DNA from: Ulva prolifera
Lineage: Eukaryota; Chlorophyta; Ulvophyceae; Ulvales; Ulvaceae
Reading direction: 5' to 3'
NCBI GenBank assembly: GCA_023078555.1
Contig: CM041198.1
Coordinates: 9,905,836 to 9,969,835, forward strand
Length of the DNA stretch: 64,000 bases
This document shows positions 37,201-48,797 of the stretch, piece by piece. The notes beneath the pieces are model-generated. The model was given only the letters and a program-made list of their open reading frames with translations. It made no database searches and was not told the origin of the DNA. Numbering within the stretch: the stretch's first letter is position 1; each line of letters starts with the position of its first letter. Made by a program: the position numbers and the translations under genes.

Positions 37201-39574
37201 CTGGTTTGACTCAGCCTGCCTGGACTCGCGGGTTTTGCGTTTCGCGCCCTCAGACGTGTCGCCGCTGGCCGCCACGCCGCTGCACAGCACAGCATGCTGC
37301 GCCATGCAGCACGTGCCATTGAGCCAGCCCCCAGACACGAGCAGTCTCTTCCCTGGCGCCGCATGCAGCACGCAGGGTCCCGCCGCAGCACCACAACTTC
37401 CAGCCGCTGCACCGTCTGCGCCTGCCGTGGCTGACCCGGCCCGGCCGTCAAGCCCAGGCGTGCAGCCTGAAGCGTCTTTCAACTTTGGCATGGTTGGCAC
37501 ATGCGTCACGCCCGTTGGTGCCAGTGGGATGCTGGCCCAGCCCTCAGCTGAGGAGGTTGCCGCTGGAGAACTTCACGAGGCTAGCAGTGCTGAGAAGCGC
37601 ATGCCTTCAGAGCGGGCGCCCGGGGGGAGTATCCCAGGACGCAGCCCATCGCCAAGCAATCCCATGTGCACCCCCTCCAGTGCGGGCACATCCTGCTGCG
37701 GCAGGGAGCCAGATGAGACACAGCCGCCAGGTCCCGCAGGCTGCTCCTCGGGAGATGTGTGCGAACAGCCCGCGCTCGCTGGCCCAGACATGTCGCCTCT
37801 TGCGGCCTGGAAGACCGGTCACGCGGCCGGTAGTACAGCACCATTGGTGCTTCCCAGCTCCGCGGCCTCAGACCCCAGACCGCTGGTTGTGCAGATTTCA
37901 TCACAGCGATGGCTTGAAGACGTAATTCAACCCACTGGGGAGCCTTGCAGTCTTGCGCTTGGCCAGGAGCCACCATTGCTCGAGCCCCAGAACGGAGTAG
38001 CGCCGGTGCAGAGGCTCGCAATCTCACCTGCAAGCGAAGTGCCGGGCGCGGCTCCAGAGCCAGTGAAGCGAAAGCGTGAAAGCAGAGAGTCGGTCCAAGC
38101 TTGCTCGCATGAGGCACCACTGTGTCAAGCTGAGGCTCCGAAGTCTGCTATGAGGGATGATGCCGTGGAGGCTGGCAACACAGCTCCTCAGTGGCATGAT
38201 CGTCCACAGTGGCCAGGCATTGAGGGTCCCCGGCCCATGTTCAGTTCGAATTCGCCTGAGCTTGTTGACCGATACAAGGACAGCGGGGGGGGCGCGGCGG
38301 CAGGCTTCAGGGTGCCAGGCGCGCATCCGCAACCAGATACTGGCGGGGACGCCAATGGCGTAGACCCTGTGGGGCGCAAGCTGGTGATGAGCGGCTTGCA
38401 ACCATCAGACGGGGGGCCCTTCTCCGTGCTCCCTCGCAGCGGGGTGCAGGAGCGGCTGCTGGAGCAGCAGTGTGACACCCGGCCTCCAACAGAGACCGAG
38501 GAGGCAGGAGCTGCTGCAGCTGGGACGCTGGCCGGGCCGCAGGCTGGGTTGCGCTCGTTGCAGTGGCTTGCAGTCCTTGAAGGCCAGGTGGCGCCCAAGA
38601 GCTTCAACTCGCAGTTCGGAGCCACTGTGATGCGCCACAGCGTTGACACAGCAACACCGCAGCCTCACGTCGCCAGCCAAGCCGGGGAGTCTCAGACAAT
38701 TCTAGGAACAGTACGGAAGCAGCGTCAAGGGGATCTGGAGCATGCGGGCATGCTCTTCGACCTGGAATCCAGGCCCCGGGCTGTGCAGGGTGAAGGGAGG
38801 GCGGAATCACAGGCGCCGCCTGCAGAGGCACGCAGGGCCTCGCAACCTGACCGGTGCGATGAATGGCTGAAGCAGCAGCTGCATCGTGACGGTGATCCTG
38901 CTGGGCGCAGCCACAGGCATAGTGGCGGTCTGAATGCGCTGGCTGTAGAATGTGGTGCCGAGCCCGGGTCTCCCAAACTCTCTGATTCTGACAGTGATGG
39001 TGCCGGTACTGCGTCGGAGGATGGTTCTGCAGGTGGTGCATCGGGCTCCCCCGTTCCCAGCCACCCAAACAGCAGTATGCATGAGCCGTTTGCATGGCGT
39101 GGCAAGTTGCCGGGAGCCACCGCACGCGCTGCTGCATTGGAGATTCGGCATTTCTGCGCGATGTCGCAGCAGTCTGATGGCTCACGGGCCCAGCACTCTG
39201 GATCTAGCCATGTCAAGGGGAAGGTCCACAACGAGCGGCAAAAGGCCGCGGCGCGCCGGAAGAAGCCCAAATCTAGGCTGATCGTTCCACACTCTCCGGA
39301 CCTGGCGACTGCGCGGCGGGTGCATGGGGGAATGGGCAATGCGGAGACGGGAAAGGCCGAGCTTCTGACAGAGAGCAAGGAGTATGCACGGTGGGTAACG
39401 AATGCAGGGCGCAAGAGAGCTACGGTACTGGCGGGGCACTTCCGCGGTAGCTATGCCCAGCGGGCTGCAGCTTGGGGGCGCCTCCGCAAAGCGGGTGCTG
39501 AAGTTGGCTATGCGACTCTTGCCAAGCAGAGGAACAAAGCTGCCCGCCGTGATGGCATTGAGCGGTCCCCTTAG
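34287..39574 (+). CDS. Large predicted nuclear coiled-coil/disordered protein, unknown function
   Basis: Four exons join in phase 0: 34287-34871, 35039-36169, 36300-36560 and 36665-39574. They encode 1,628 residues. I do not recognise a family. The first two exons are low-complexity, Ser/Pro/Ala-rich. The third and the start of the fourth form a probable coiled coil (EEVMRVLQQAAAVLEG, RASEFELKALRSEHAAAQ, RLAAVQDELACERKAKEVL). The remainder is disordered with acidic-serine (SDSDSDGAG) and basic patches (VKRKRESRE, ARRKKPKSR), consistent with a nuclear location. The last about 70 residues are basic and more ordered (EYARWVTNAGRKRATV..YAQRAAAWGRLRKAGAEVG) and may be the conserved part. A single 2.9-kb exon of open frame supports it being real. 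The start codon is the first in-frame ATG, and an upstream exon is possible. Confidence 0.75.
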
Positions 39575-40294
39575 ATGTAGCATGTTTCTCTGAGTGCTGT
39601 GTTTTGGGGCGTTTGTCAGGCCTTGGGAGGATTACTTCGGTGCAGCTTTTCGTGATTTACATGTATGCACAGCACCGTGTCCACGTGCAATGCCCTCCAA
39701 ACCGCCTCCATCGAGGCCCTTAAGGCCATTATGACGGTGCGAAAATATTCACTGATGTTAGGCCAAGTATATTTACAAGTGCAAATAAAATGCCTGAGCT
39801 TCCTGTGGAAGCACCCTGCACGACGTAAAGCATGCCATCATTAAGAACCGATTCTGTTGACCGTTGATGGTATGTGGCGCGGTTGCTGTCCCAGCCATCC
39901 CAGTGTCGCGGCGTTCGATCTTCGACTTCACCTGTCACCACCGTTCGCATCGGCCAGTGCTGAAGCGGCTTCCGTCAATCTGACGGCAGATTGCAACTGT
40001 GATGCGCTGTATTAAATGCTCCATCGGGCTGTCATTGCGACGATGGAATAAGTGCGGGCTTGGGCCGACGCAAGCGTTGTTGTCTTCACCTCCAACACGG
40101 GAAGTGCTTCATGCTGCTGTCGTTGAACCAGCCGGCGCAATTGTTCAGTGTTGAGGCATATAGCCTGTAGATGTCATCGTGTGTATCCATCGCGTCGAAT
40201 TTTGTCGCCAGTACCAGCTGCCGCAGTTTAAATTCTGCAGCTGCAGCTGCAACTAGCTGTTGATACGACAATCGCCGTTGCTGGATCCCGGGAC
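39575..40294. other. Intergenic region between the coiled-coil gene and the P450
   Basis: An AAATAAAAT sequence at about 39783 may serve as a polyadenylation signal for the upstream gene. No gene was seen. A minus-strand open frame at 40086-40397 is judged to be a shadow. Confidence 0.4.
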
Positions 40295-43276
40295 ATGATC
40301 TCTCGTATCCCTGAACTTCGGCCACTTTCAGTGCGCAAGCTGCGATCTTCAGGACGTGGTGCTGCTGCCGTTTCCGCATCGCGGGCCCCATGGCCACTGC
40401 GAGATCTGGAAGACATGATACAGGGCCAGCTCAAAGCGTCTGACGGCATCGACTTCAACACTGTCGTTGATCTTGTCAACGATAACGCCCGAAGAGTCTC
40501 CACTGGGTTCGAGCCCTTGCCTGAAGGATTTCCTCCTGGTGCGACGTGCTCAAACCACCATGTGCTTGGATCCCGCGCCCATCTCGGCACATCGCATGGG
40601 TCCCGTTGCACCACCGCCAAGGTAGCCACAGCACTCCTCAGTGATCAAGTGTTCTAAGTGCGTAAAGTCCGATTCGCACTCTGTCCCACACCTTCGCTCT
40701 CCTCCCTCTGACCGCCTGACCCTGCGGTCCTGTAGCCCACCTGCACACAAGGCACTTCTGTGCAGGTCCCCGGGGCGAGAGTGGGCTGCAGCTAGCCTCG
40801 GATCCCCTCGGATTCCTTCGGTCCACCTTTAAAACCTATGGCAGCCTTGCAACCATTGTCATCGGGGGCGAGCGTGTCGTGCTGGTGGCAGACCCTGTGG
40901 TCGCAAAGCAGATCGTCCAGGATGAGGCGCAGAACTGGGTGAAGGAGGGCACCGCGTTCTTCCCCGGCTCTTCGCTGGCTGGCAACGGCCTCCTGGTTTC
41001 CGATGGCGCGATATGGAGGCGGCAGCGTCGGCTGAGCAACCCAGCCTTCCGTCGTGCATCGGTGCGTGACCGACTCTGCGGAGGCCGAAGCTGGAGGCTT
41101 CCACTGCCTCACCACCAGGTACTTGTGGGGAAGACCCTGCATTCTAGCAGCTCCATCCATTGCTGCGCTTGCACATGCCTGGCCCCTGGCAAACATCGGG
41201 GCAAGAGCAGACGCGCGGATGTCAATACCATGCAGTTGTATGGCGGATGTATGGCGCTGCACGCGGCACATGCACATCCACAACACAACACTGCCTTGCA
41301 TGCAGCATGGCGCGCCATCACAGCAAATTCTGCCACACCGTCGCACCCCGCCACTGTCACAGCGCCGCATGTGTACAGCAAGCCACTGCGGCAAACGATG
41401 TTGTCCTGGTCCTCTATACCGCGGCAGTCGTCCTGCCACACGCATGCAAGCCCTCGTGGGCTTGTGCCGTCTGCAGCCCAGCAGTGATGGCGGTTTCTCG
41501 TCACGGGGCCACCGCAAACGCAAGGCCCGCCAGAGTGCGTGCAGGTTGCAAAGTACGCCGGAGCAATGCACGCGTGCACGAAACAGATGATTTCCGAGCG
41601 ATGGGCTCCATCGGCTGGCCGCACACGGGACCTGTATGCAGACTTCAACCAGCTCACCCTGGACATCACTCTTGCTGCTATCTTTGGGCAAGCCCTGTCA
41701 AGCTCGAGCCTGGTGTGCTGTCCCAGCTGAGATCTCACGCGTACTCCTCTGCCCAAAGCTCAGGTAGCAACTGTGTTGCCAGCGCATTGGGCCACTGGCT
41801 AAACTAGCACTGCCATGGGAGACGACACTCTCCCTATGCGGCTACAGCTTTTACATTGAGACCTGGCGCACGTGTGAGGCAACCCGGCGCTGAAGAGACG
41901 CCATGAGTGCAGGGGGCCGAGGTTGGCAGCAGTGTGCGCCAGGCGTTCCGCCACTTTTCTCAGCGGTCTGCCAATGGGTTCATCATCCCAGAGTGGCTAC
42001 CGGTGCCTGACAATCTGCAGTACAATGCTGCTGTGCACCGCCTGGACTCCGTCATATATTCTCTGATTGACCAGCGCCGAGAAGAGATTCAGTGCCGCGG
42101 TCCGTCATAAAGCACCACCTGTGCCGTACCTGTACCTGGCGGTTGGTGAGAGCTGTCGCGAGCACCGTTCTGTGCCAAGATGTGGGACTTGGCTTGCAGG
42201 CATGCTTACAGCCGCGAATGAGGCAGCCCCAGATCTTCTGGAGGCCCTGCTGTTGTCAAAAGACGACGATGGCTCAATAATGGATGACCAATCGCTCCGG
42301 GATGAGCTGATGACGCTGTTAGTTGCGGGTCAAGAGACCAGTGCTATACTCATGGGATGGGTCTCTGCAACATTAGCATGGAATCCAAAAGTGCAGGAAG
42401 AAGCCTCACAGGAAGTTCAGGTTCGGTCTTCCCCAGTACCTCTATGCATGTGTGCTTCAGCTCTGTGAAGAAACATGAAAGCGTTGGCATGAAGTGCATT
42501 ACATTGACTGACGCGTGTAACTGACTGGCGCACAATTGGAGCAGACCGCAACCACACAGCTGATGTAGTGCATGAAAGAAAATCTGCTCTGCATACATAT
42601 GTCTGTATGCATATCTATGTATGTGACAGCCATGTACAATGATTCAACCTGCAATGTCATACACATGCGACGCCACGATCATGACCGTGATGCCGGCCAG
42701 GGGGATCATGTGCAAGCTGCTACAACGCTTCAACATCAACATGCATTGTACAGCTTCTTGATTTATTACATGCAGGATGTGCTGAAGGGCCGATCACCCA
42801 CATTGGATGACCTGGACCTGCTACCATTTTGTGCATCTGTGGTTCTGGAGACGTTACGCATGCACCCACCGGCCTATATGATTGGGCGTTGTGCTGCTGT
42901 TGATGTCTCATTACAGGGGTCATGTTATGAAGTTCCAAGCAAAACAACTGCTCTCATCGCTCCTTACCTCTTGCATTTCAATCCAAGCAGGTGGGAAAAT
43001 CCTGAAGAATTCAATCCATCACGATGGCACACTAGTAACTGGACAACAGCGTTATCTGGCTTTGGCCCTAACAGAAGTTACTTGCCGTTCGGTGGGGGCC
43101 CTCGTGTCTGCATTGGGACCCACTTCGCCTTCTTCGAAGTGATTTTGGTGATGGTGACAATGCTACAGAATTTCAAACTGGTGCCTGCATCTACTTTCCC
43201 AGCTCCTGAACCTATTATAACTTTGCGTCCGAAGTCAGTGCAAGTGCGGTTGCTCAGGCTCTCAAGAACATTGTGA
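40295..43276 (+). CDS. Cytochrome P450 monooxygenase (CYP4/CYP97-like)
   Basis: Heme-thiolate monooxygenase. Conserved parts in order: TYGSLATIVIGGERVVLVADP (40820 onward), GTAFFPGSSLAGNGLL with WRRQRRL (helix C), TRDLYADFNQLTLDITLAAIFGQ (about 41626-41690), a helix F/G-like exon at 41905-42090, LLVAGQETSAILMGW (I-helix, about 42320), ETLRMHPPAYMIGR (ExxR, about 42850), a PERF-like segment FNPSRW, and the heme-binding loop PFGGGPRVCIG (about 43085) with its Cys ligand. The stop is at 43274-43276. At least six exons. The candidate first exon at 40295 (MISRIPELRPLSVRKLRSSG) is basic and Ser/Ala-rich like a plastid transit peptide, but its join to the acceptor at about 40792 is not phase-compatible, so the 5' end is uncertain. 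Substrate cannot be inferred; CYP97 relatives hydroxylate carotenoids. Confidence 0.88.
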
Positions 43277-43528
43277 ATGGAATGCTAAGAGAATGCAATG
43301 TCACAGTGATGTATTACCTTGCTGCAGCATTGTTTTGCTATGATTGTGCAGATGTGTGTGAATGCTCTGATTGTGTATTTTGTTACTGTCTGTCTTGCCT
43401 AAAACATGCATGAAAATTCAGGATTCCGTGGAACCTTGACTACACTTTCAATGATATATAGCCCCGGATGTAAACCCCAGCACCTGGGGACTGGATCACC
43501 CTTTTATGCCCCGAAATACTCATTACGG

Positions 43529-46088
43529 TCAAGCCATGATCTGACCGCAAGCAAGGACTTCTCCATCCCATCCCAGACTCTCCACATTTCTTGCGGCACG
43601 CTCAGGGGTGATGCACTGACCTGCACAAAGGAATGGTCAACGAGTATACTCAAATGTGCAAGTTTGATAAACAGTCAAATAGATGACAATTGTGCAGTTT
43701 GGAGCAAGAAACAAATGACTAGCATTACGTTCATCATTAGGATGCAGACATACCAAAGAAACTGTTCTTCTTGATGCACTGGAGGCCTGCACCACAGCAT
43801 GACACCACGGCACCATTGTCACCGCATTGCCCAAACATGGGTGCACATTCTTCACAGCCTGAGCCAAGTACCAGAGATAGTTCCCTAACAGAGGGTGCAG
43901 AGGCTTCACCATATGTGCCATATGAACCAGCAGTGGCTACAGCACCAGCATTAAGAAGACGACGTTGTGGCTGGGTATCAAGTACCAGAGATGTTTCCTT
44001 AAGAGCGGTTGCAGAAGCTTCGCCATATGCGCCATATGTGCCATATGAACCAGCAGTGGCTACAGCACCAGCATTAAGAAGACGGCGTTGTGGCTGGGTA
44101 TCAAGGTCATCGGGCATTTCCTCACACATCAGCATGCGTCCATCCCAGCCCTGCTCTGCTACCTTCTGCTCCACGCGTGACATTGGCAGACATTGAGCAT
44201 ACCTAAATGTGACACACCACGCAATGAAGGCTGTGATTTTCATCAATTGTCATACATTGTCAAACACAGTGGCTGCTGTTGTTATACATGACCCAGAATC
44301 ATACCAGTAGTTCTTTACGATACACATGACACCTTCATCACAGCATGGCAGGGAGACGTTAAATCCAGTGCCACCACACTTGTCAAACTTTCCAACACAT
44401 GTGTCATCTTCGCAATCTGTCTCCATTAAAGTCTGCATTGGTATCATTCATGATCATGTATAGACATCATAACTGCTGGTCATGCTGGACATGCTGGTCA
44501 CACACCTCTGATAGTCGACGTGTTGGCATGCCTACCTCCTCTGCATTCCAGCTCCAGAAGTCAGGTCCACTGGCAGCATCAGATGGCATATCTTCACACG
44601 GATCCAGTATCCTCCCATCCCAATCGCCGTTCTGAACATTGATCTGTGCCCGCTCCGCAGTGAGGCACTGGCCATAGTACCTGCAGCGAAGAGAAACCAA
44701 GAATTGGATTGCAGTGTTCAACAGGGTTTATTCACATTTGCCTTCGTTATCAGACAAAAAAAATTGGACAGCAGTCAGGTCAGAGGCACGGTCCATGCAT
44801 TCATTGCAAAGTGGTCATGTGACCTGACAAGCAATCACGGATGCACAGATACTCTAACAGCATTGCCATGCAAATAGTGCTCCTACATCTGCAACCCATG
44901 CAAGCATGGAATGAGTACAGGCATGCCTTGACATGTACATGCATATGTACCTAGTTGCAGTAGAACTTGAGGAACATACCAGTTCTTGATGGTACACTGT
45001 GTAGCAGGGTCACAACAAGCTTGAGTCATGTTGTAACCTCCAGCACACTGTTCAAATGGCTTAACACAGCTGTCCTCATCACAATCCATATCTCCATATG
45101 TCCCTGCCTCCAGCAAACGTCTTCCGGTCTCATCTGGGCCTTTCAGCGTGTCCTCCGGCATTTCAGAGCATTCTTCAAGCACTGTACCATCCCAGCCGTC
45201 CATCACATTCTTTGCTGCACGCTCCTCCGTCAAGCACTGCAAAAGTGTATGCTGAGTCTGTCTGATTGACTAGACTGCTCATCACAACAGATGAAAGTCA
45301 TACTCTTGGTGCACAACATGTGAGGCATGAGGCCATGGTCGAATGATGCAATACTCGATGTTCAAGCATTCACACCTGGGCATAGAAGTAGTTCTTGACG
45401 ACGCAGCTAGTTTCCGGATCACAACAAGCAATAGAAAGTGTCATGTTGGTCCCTCCACACTGCAGCACAGGTCTTCACTCATGTGGCATTCTATGAGGAT
45501 ACAAAATGTGTGGATCACATAAGCATCTGCAAGTTGTACAGCAGCTCGAATCAGGCATTATGCAATGATTAGACAAAAGCATCTTACCTTTCCAAACATG
45601 TCTGCACAGATATCGTCCTCACAATCCATCTGATGAAGCGAGCGAGCACCTGCAATAAGCGAGCTGTGAGTGGATTGTGCGTGCAACACACCCTAGTCCC
45701 CTACAAACTCCCAGGCCTACAAAGGTCACAAGGCAGATTTGATTTCAGCAATGTCATGATACGAGACTTCATACGTGAGGTCGGTCACCATGAAGTGTAC
45801 CGCCACGAAGTGGCCTACAGGCAAGTTATGCAGCACGCTCAAGCACGTCCGTTCCGGCAGCAGCACGCCAGACACACTCGGAGAGCAGGCAAGCACAATC
45901 ATTGTAGAGGAGTGTGTCAACTTGATACATCACTGACTTACGACAATTGTTCAGCCCTGCCGACCAGGGCTTCGACAGCCGAGAGAGAGAGAGCCGAACA
46001 TGCATCCAGTTGGGGCGAACGCGATACCTGAACGGTCCTGCCATGCCAAGAAGACAGTCGATGCAGCCAGAAGCCGAGAGAAAGCCAT
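43529..46088 (-). CDS. Secreted protein with four CBM1-like (fungal-type cellulose-binding) repeats
   Basis: Eight exons: 46088-46028, 45649-45588, 45459-45376, 45236-44980, 44680-44506, 44432-44305, 44202-43754 and 43620-43529. The sum is 1,308 nt, giving 435 residues. It starts with a signal peptide (MAFSRLLAASTVFLAWQ). Four units follow, each with an acidic CxxDxC lead, FxxCGG-type start, CC, CxxKN and an aromatic pair before QC: KNYFYAQC, KNWYYGQC, KNYWYAQC and KNSFFGQC. This matches the CBM1 pattern CGG..C..C...N.YY.QC, with one extra cysteine. Between units is a second conserved module (R..xNV..WDG..L..C..MP). NMT and NVS sequons fit secretion. No catalytic domain is present. Family knowledge: CBM1 binds crystalline polysaccharide through the aromatic face, and repeat-only CBM1 proteins are known from red algae and oomycetes. 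A cell-wall or matrix role is inference. Confidence 0.85.
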
Positions 46089-48540
46089 CGCGATCCTGCA
46101 CGGAATGTAGTGCTCTGTGTGAGTAGTCTGCCCAGTGCGGAGAACTCAAATGTGCCATACAAGCATCCGGCGTACGAAACCCCAGCACACGCTCAGCCAT
46201 CACAATATAACATGCTTGCAGAGAAAACTATGTAGCCGCAAGTGTGGCGCGGCACACGAGATCTGGACTCGCTCGCTCAAGTAGCTCAGGTGTGGTCGTT
46301 TGAACACATCAAAACATGCCACAAGACAGAAACGCCAGCATCGCATCCCGTAATGTAACGATAACACCTTCATTGTACCAAGTAATGAAAAGTTGTGCGC
46401 ACGTACCTCCTTATTTGTTATTGAAGGGTGACTTATTGGGCAAGACGACCAGGCGTAAGCACCTGATTATTTTATCTATGAAGTGTATGGGGTTGATAAG
46501 GTGCCACTGAGATTGCTTCTTATGTATCGACCGAATGCGTGCAATCGCCTGGAAGCTCGCATGAAAGTCAGCTTCTGGCGGGCAGTCGACTGGCGTGGCT
46601 TTGGAGACATCGCGGCCGTAGCCTAGTGCAACCGAACTCTCCGAGCTTCGTGGCCCCCAGACTGCGAACATTCGTGAAGGTGGGCAGAGCTAATCATGAT
46701 TCGGAATCGTGTACGGCGGCCCGTGCCGATTGCCTGCAGTCTGGGCACCAGCTATGCATGCGAGCGTAAGCATCTATGTAGATGGTGAATGTCACAGAAC
46801 AGTAAACGAGTGTAAACAAAAACAGCAGAAGAATCTCTTAAGAAGCAGCGTTCACACAAACAGCGCACACGCCCTTTGTAACACAGCACACACGCCCTTG
46901 TTCCGCCAGATCGGGACCTCAAGACCTCACGCCCCGCGGCCGTGTGGAGCTGCTCGACAAGCCTGGCCCCATTGAGCTGAAGGCTCCCTGGCGTGATCGT
47001 TAATCGGGGATGGATGCACCCGAAGACGCGTCGCAACATCCCCTGGCGCATTGCAGCCCGACTCAGAGTTGTGTTCTCACATGTCACATATGACATGTGT
47101 TGTTGCAACAATGGTACAGCTCCCAACACATTGGCAGCTGCCGCAGCGTGGTCACATGTTTCGATTGCGCTTGGTCGATCCGTGCGCGGAGAGGACGCAA
47201 TTGAATCTCAACGACGTCAGTCCGAACAAGTATCGGAGCGCTGCGGAATTGCACCGTTTGATGACGATTTTGTCGCTGAACATCTGGACAGCGCCTATGG
47301 TCTTATGGGGAGGAGCCTGTGACTGCCGCCGCCGTTCATCGGGCGTGTGGGCACAACTCTGGTGCCATCTTGGGAAGCAATCGCACGAAGCACCTCATGC
47401 GAGATGCCCCGATCCTATTCCGACGTGTTTTTTCAAAATTTCCGAATACACCAGCTGCTAGAAATCGCTATAGTTATGCTGTCATTGGCTTTGCTATGCC
47501 AACAGCGCCTGTGAAGAATTCATTCGATTGTTAACAATTGAAAGAGATGAAGAGCAGCAGCACATGAACGACAATCAAAGAAGTTCTGGTGTACGGAGCT
47601 TGTTTGCACATGGCCCCTCATTTGGGTGGGTTTTCTTGTTGGGGTGCATGCTGAAATCCTTGGGAGCTGTGGCTGTGGTTGTGGTTGTGTGCAGGCCTGG
47701 ACATGTCGTGTCGTAAACATTGTGTGCAGTGCACAGCAGTATCTGAATTCATAGAGCATCAGGTTGAACGTGAGCCAGTGCACACGTGGTTCTCCAATAG
47801 CGTTGACATCGAGAAGGAGGAAAACATGCTCATCACGCATGGCCAGCACATAGCATTGATGCACAAAACACCCAGGCCTGACTTCTATGCCTGGGTTCTG
47901 AGACCAATGAAAATCAAGCACCATACATGTGAATAGTCACCATGGCATCCTTCACCTTACTGAATCCGAACACACTCCGGCACAACCGCAGTCGACACCA
48001 CCGCACCTGTATGCCAAGGACAGACAATTGCTACCAGGCACCAGTACAACGTCTGACAGCATGACCCCGTGCGAGACGGTATACACCAGGATTCACACGA
48101 TGCAGTACTAAGAAACAAGTTCTCAGCTCATGCTTGCCGGGTTTAAAGTCACACACAGAAGAGCACCTACTCTTGTCCCGCACATAGCAGAATTCACAGT
48201 ACATCAGCTGCATATGCCAGCTCAGTACTGGACTTGCCAAGTGCCGCATGATGTCGGACGGAGGAGAAGAAACTTTGCGGCTGTCCAAGTCTCGGCTGCA
48301 GCTGTGCCAGGAGTGCATAGATGTGTCCACAAAGTTGGCATCAGGCCCATGCTGGCACTGTGAATGTGACAGCAGCATATTTTTGTGAACGCTTTGCTGT
48401 CTGTGTTTGCAATATACCAATGCATATATAAGGGAATGCGTATGTGCTCCGTGCGGGGCTTCAATATTGAAGATATCTTTGGCTGGAATCACCGGCAGGG
48501 CTGTGGTACGTGCTCGTGTCCGGCCTAGTGCCATTCATGA
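46089..48540. other. Region without a supported gene
   Basis: A short stretch at about 46905-47003 (+) reads as coding-like sequence ending RVELLDKPGPIELKAPWRDR and TAA, but no upstream exon joins it in phase, so no gene is called. A frame at 46993-47322 (+) is similarly unsupported. A TATATAAGG sequence lies at about 48424. Confidence 0.35.
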
Positions 48541-48797
48541 GTAAAGTAAAGTAAATCTGAATTTACTGAGTCGTATCCTATCGGACATTGACAACTCCGA
48601 CTGAACGGGACCACATATGCCGAAGGGGTGAACCCCCCTCAGACGACCGTACGCAACTCACAGGGCCTCCTCCTGTGCTAAGCGAGGTGGTCACGTATGG
48701 CCGTTGCCATTCCCCAAAGCGCATGCAGAATCGAACCCACTACCTCCTGAAACGGAGGGGGTAGCTTTTTATACCGTCCTCAACCCATTGGACCGTG
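48541..48797 (-). mobile_element. tRNA-like SINE, full-length copy (reverse orientation)
   Basis: Reverse complement matches the copy at 25184-25458 nearly throughout: GGTCCAATGGGTTGAGGACGG lead, AGTGGGTTCGATTCTGC B-box-like segment, GAGGCCCTGTGAGTTGCG, GGAGTTGTCAATGTCC, and the TTTACTTTACTTTAC tail at the left edge. Its closeness to the other copy suggests recent activity. Confidence 0.8.

Noticed and set aside
36646-37509. Minus-strand 287-residue open frame
   Set aside because: Antisense shadow of the 2.9-kb exon of the coiled-coil protein.
41109-41807. Overlapping open frames on both strands within the P450 region
   Set aside because: They span a P450 intron between the WRRQRRL and LDITLAAIFGQ exons and show no domain.
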